From assembly GCA_022822685.1 (NCBI GenBank), contig JAJEAQ010000547.1, forward strand, positions 1-6,263: a stretch of 6,263 bases of DNA, in the 5' to 3' direction. The notes beneath the pieces were generated by a model. It saw nothing but the letters and a program-made list of their open reading frames with translations, was not told the origin of the DNA and searched no databases. Every line of letters begins with the position of its first letter. Positions within the stretch are counted from its first letter, which is position 1. Shown here piece after piece: positions 5,421 to 6,263 of this stretch. Made by a program: the position numbers and the translations under genes. This DNA is from Trichodesmium sp. jk18x7bins.61 (GTDB taxonomy: Bacteria > Cyanobacteriota > Cyanobacteriia > Cyanobacteriales > Microcoleaceae).

Positions 5421-5451
5421 TCAAAAGTCCCCCTTCTAGGGGGACTTTTGA
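5421..5451. terminator. Perfect 13-bp hairpin over the tnpA stop codon
   Basis: TCAAAAGTCCCCC (5421-5433) is exactly inverted as GGGGGACTTTTGA (5439-5451) around a 5-nt loop. The tnpA stop codon (5436-5438) lies in that loop and the last five codons form one arm. The stem has AAAA and TTTT at its base, like a bidirectional rho-independent terminator, and could stop transcripts from either side of the IS. It might instead be part of the right-end transposition structure. Confidence 0.65.
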
Positions 5452-5822
5452 TTTTGGATATGCTGTTTAAGAATTTCAAGTGGTGCGCCCCCAACTGAAG
5501 TGACAAAATCAGAAGGACTCCAAAGTGCTGTTTGATGTGGCTTTTGATATCCTGCCTTACCACACATTCTACTAGAAACTCCTTTGAGGTGGTTAACTAT
5601 TTGAGAAATAGAAAGTTTTGGGGGATACTCAATGGCAGCATGAACATGATTGGACTCACCATTAAACTCAAGTATTTGAAAGTTCATTTTTTTTGCTACT
5701 GCTTCAAAAGATTCTTTGATCAAAGCTAGTCCTTCTGAGGTTAACACTTTACGTCTGTATTTAGTTACACAGACCAAATGTACTCTTAAGTCTGAGACAC
5801 CATGTCTCTCATGCCTAATCAT
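5436..5822 (-). CDS. tnpA: IS200-type Y1 (HUH) transposase, catalytic Tyr replaced by His
   Basis: The 128-aa protein is a single-strand DNA transposase of the IS200/IS605 TnpA family. HLVCVTKYRRKVL (15-27) is the family's N-terminal strand. The metal-binding HUH motif is intact as His59-Val-His61 in NGESNHVHAAIEYPP, and KLSISQIVNHLKGVSSR (69-85) follows. The end SVGGAPLEILKQHIQNQ should read as GG-x-(9)-Y-I-x-x-Q, with the Tyr as nucleophile forming the covalent DNA link; here residue 121 is His (CAT at 5460-5462). That is one transition away from the usual TAT codon. A second conserved Tyr, in the usual SPSYF, is Asp105 (GAT). The frame is otherwise open and normal in length, so the protein is probably made but not active. 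I chose the ATG at 5822 because homology starts there; the longer open frame upstream is the IS leader and flank. No Shine-Dalgarno is visible. Confidence 0.88.
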   Translation of the reverse strand: MIRHERHGVSDLRVHLVCVTKYRRKVLTSEGLALIKESFEAVAKKMNFQILEFNGESNHVHAAIEYPPKLSISQIVNHLKGVSSRMCGKAGYQKPHQTALWSPSDFVTSVGGAPLEILKQHIQNQKSP

Positions 5823-5945
5823 GTTGCATACCAAAAATATTAACAAATTGGCGAGAAAATAAGCCCTCTCCCGATAGGGGAGCGTCGGGATGAGAGCCAG
5901 CGTTATGACGCGCGGATACACATTAGGTGTTTGGTAGATGTTATA
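5823..5945 (-). promoter_or_regulatory. IS200 tnpA leader with internal hairpins
   Basis: The 5' leader of tnpA contains a hairpin of CTCTCCCGA (5866-5874) with TCGGG-atg-AGAG (5885-5896) and an alternative, mutually exclusive stem of CTCCC with GGGAG within 5868-5882. A small GCGT/ACGC stem (about 5904-5915) lies nearer the left end. In the Salmonella IS200 prototype, leader structures and an antisense RNA hold back tnpA translation. A similar role here is inference only. Confidence 0.45.
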
Positions 5946-5973
5946 AAACCCCGCCCTTACGGGTGGGGTTTTC
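5946..5973. repeat. IS200 left-end hairpin / terminator-like stem
   Basis: AAAACCCCGCCC (from 5946) pairs with GGGTGGGGTTTT (to 5973) around TTAC: 12 pairs, one of them G-T. With A's on one side and T's on the other it resembles a rho-independent terminator read from either strand. In IS200 prototypes the left-end stem blocks outside transcription from entering tnpA and also marks the transposition end. It shares its 3' arm with the right-end hairpin. Confidence 0.75.
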
Positions 5974-5978
5974 GATAG

Positions 5979-6054
5979 TAAACATAAAACCAACCCCAAA
6001 CAACCAAACAACCAACACACAAACACAAACTCAAACCCCATAAACACCCTTCAT
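5979..6054. repeat. 76-nt G-free low-complexity tract
   Basis: No G occurs on the + strand across the tract, which is made of CAAAC/CCAAC-like words such as CCAAACAACCAAACAACC. The minus strand is therefore G/T-only, with closely spaced G runs (GG, GG, GGGG, GG between about 5988 and 6013), which could support a two-layer G-quadruplex. It begins right at the outer edge of the IS200 left end. No gene function is apparent. Confidence 0.7.
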
Positions 6055-6070
6055 GTAGAGAAGTCCCTCA

Positions 6071-6086
6071 AAAAATAACTATTTTT
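6071..6086. repeat. AT palindrome AAAAATAACTATTTTT
   Basis: A perfect 7-bp inverted repeat is separated by two bases. It might be a protein-binding site or a weak terminator-type structure, but no gene lies next to it in the window. Confidence 0.5.
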
Positions 6087-6087
6087 A

Positions 6088-6139
6088 GGAATTAGGAGGC
6101 GCGGAGTTAGGAGCCGCGGGAAAGAGCAGGAGCCGCTCT
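6088..6139. repeat. 15-bp tandem duplication plus GC-rich hairpin
   Basis: GGAATTAGGAGGCGC (6088-6102) is followed directly by GGAGTTAGGAGCCGC (6103-6117), with 13 of 15 bases equal; AGGAGCCGC recurs at about 6128-6136. AGAGC (6123-6127) and GCTCT (6135-6139) can pair as a hairpin over the last copy. It is non-coding and resembles intergenic repeat DNA of filamentous cyanobacteria. Confidence 0.6.
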
Positions 6140-6186
6140 CAATAGCCGAATTACTGGTAGGGCAGAAGGGGAGAGAATTAGCCCCT

Positions 6187-6214
6187 CATCCCAACTCCCT
6201 ACTCCCAATTCCCA
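6187..6214. repeat. Heptanucleotide tandem repeat (STRR type), 4 degenerate units
   Basis: Four 7-bp units, CATCCCA, ACTCCCT, ACTCCCA and ATTCCCA, form a degenerate tandem array of the STRR kind. Just before it AGGGG (6167-6171) and CCCCT (6182-6186) can form a small stem. From 6215 to the end I see only AT-rich DNA without a gene. Confidence 0.65.
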
Positions 6215-6263
6215 TACTAACTAGCTCAAAATCACCACAAAGCAATATAAATCAGCAAAAAAT

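Larger units (their letters stand above)
5366..5978 (-). mobile_element. IS200-type insertion sequence (tnpA only)
   Basis: A single transposase gene is bracketed by two related hairpins in the same orientation, as expected for IS200/IS605 elements, which have subterminal imperfect palindromes instead of terminal inverted repeats. On the minus strand the left-end hairpin (5946-5973) and right-end hairpin (about 5366-5390) both finish with GGGCGGGGTTT. No tnpB is present. The exact ends cannot be set because these elements make no target duplication; TTAC (minus strand, 5978-5981) just outside the left hairpin is one candidate target motif. The right end directly abuts the MITE at 5363. Confidence 0.75.

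Noticed and set aside
5333..5563. 76-codon open frame on the - strand
   Set aside because: It covers the MITE, the IS right end and the out-of-frame 3' part of the transposase gene.
5532..5729. 65-codon open frame on the + strand
   Set aside because: It is the antisense shadow of the IS200 transposase gene.
5823..6047. 75-codon N-terminal extension of the IS200 transposase
   Set aside because: It translates the IS leader, left-end hairpin and G-free tract; homology to TnpA starts at the ATG at 5822.

Overview
The window looks like chromosomal DNA from a filamentous, heterocyst-type cyanobacterium (Nostoc/Anabaena/Calothrix-like). Three things point there. The HIP1 octamer GCGATCGC occurs six times in about 6.3 kb (1610, 2614, 3286, 3443, 4298, 4772). 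Heptanucleotide tandem repeats (STRR type) sit between genes at 256-290 and 6187-6214. The AT-rich intergenic DNA is littered with small mobile elements. This assignment is inferred from sequence style; no marker gene is present.

Layout, left to right: (1) 1-~248, the 3' end of a group II intron on the + strand: the HNH tail of its reverse transcriptase/maturase, a textbook domain V, and domain VI. (2) 256-290, a 7-bp tandem repeat. (3) 409-1260 (-), S-formylglutathione hydrolase (esterase D family). (4) 1261-1812, a gene-poor stretch holding a 69-bp inverted-repeat element, one orphan end of a MITE, a HIP1 site and the broken C-terminus of a RelE/ParE-type toxin gene. (5) 1813-2751 (-), a GT2 polyprenyl-phosphate sugar transferase of the GtrB/DPM1-like type. 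(6) 2790-2884, a complete 95-bp MITE between divergent genes; its right end completes an extended -10 box (TGaTATAAT) in front of the next gene. (7) 2923-3552 (+), TenA-family aminopyrimidine hydrolase. (8) 3712-5022 (-), a membrane protein with a pentapeptide-repeat domain and a Cys-rich tail. (9) 5023-5267, an unassigned, relatively GC-rich stretch. (10) 5268-5363, a second MITE of the same family (96 bp). (11) about 5366-5978, an IS200-type insertion sequence on the - strand, abutting the MITE; its transposase keeps the HUH motif but has His where the catalytic Tyr should be. (12) 5979-6263, non-coding: a 76-nt tract with no G on the + strand, a short palindrome, a 15-bp tandem duplication and a 4-unit heptamer repeat.

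The four intact chromosomal genes do not form an obvious pathway. They are one formaldehyde/glutathione detoxification enzyme, one lipid-linked sugar transferase, one thiamin-salvage enzyme and one uncharacterised membrane protein, each apparently transcribed alone. What ties the window together is transposable-element debris in nearly every intergenic gap: group II intron, a MITE family in three places, an inverted-repeat element, an IS200 element and a toxin relic. I see no convincing new multi-gene system. The points most worth following are the MITE family, its apparent contribution to the tenA promoter, the IS200 transposase lacking its nucleophile, and the pentapeptide membrane protein.
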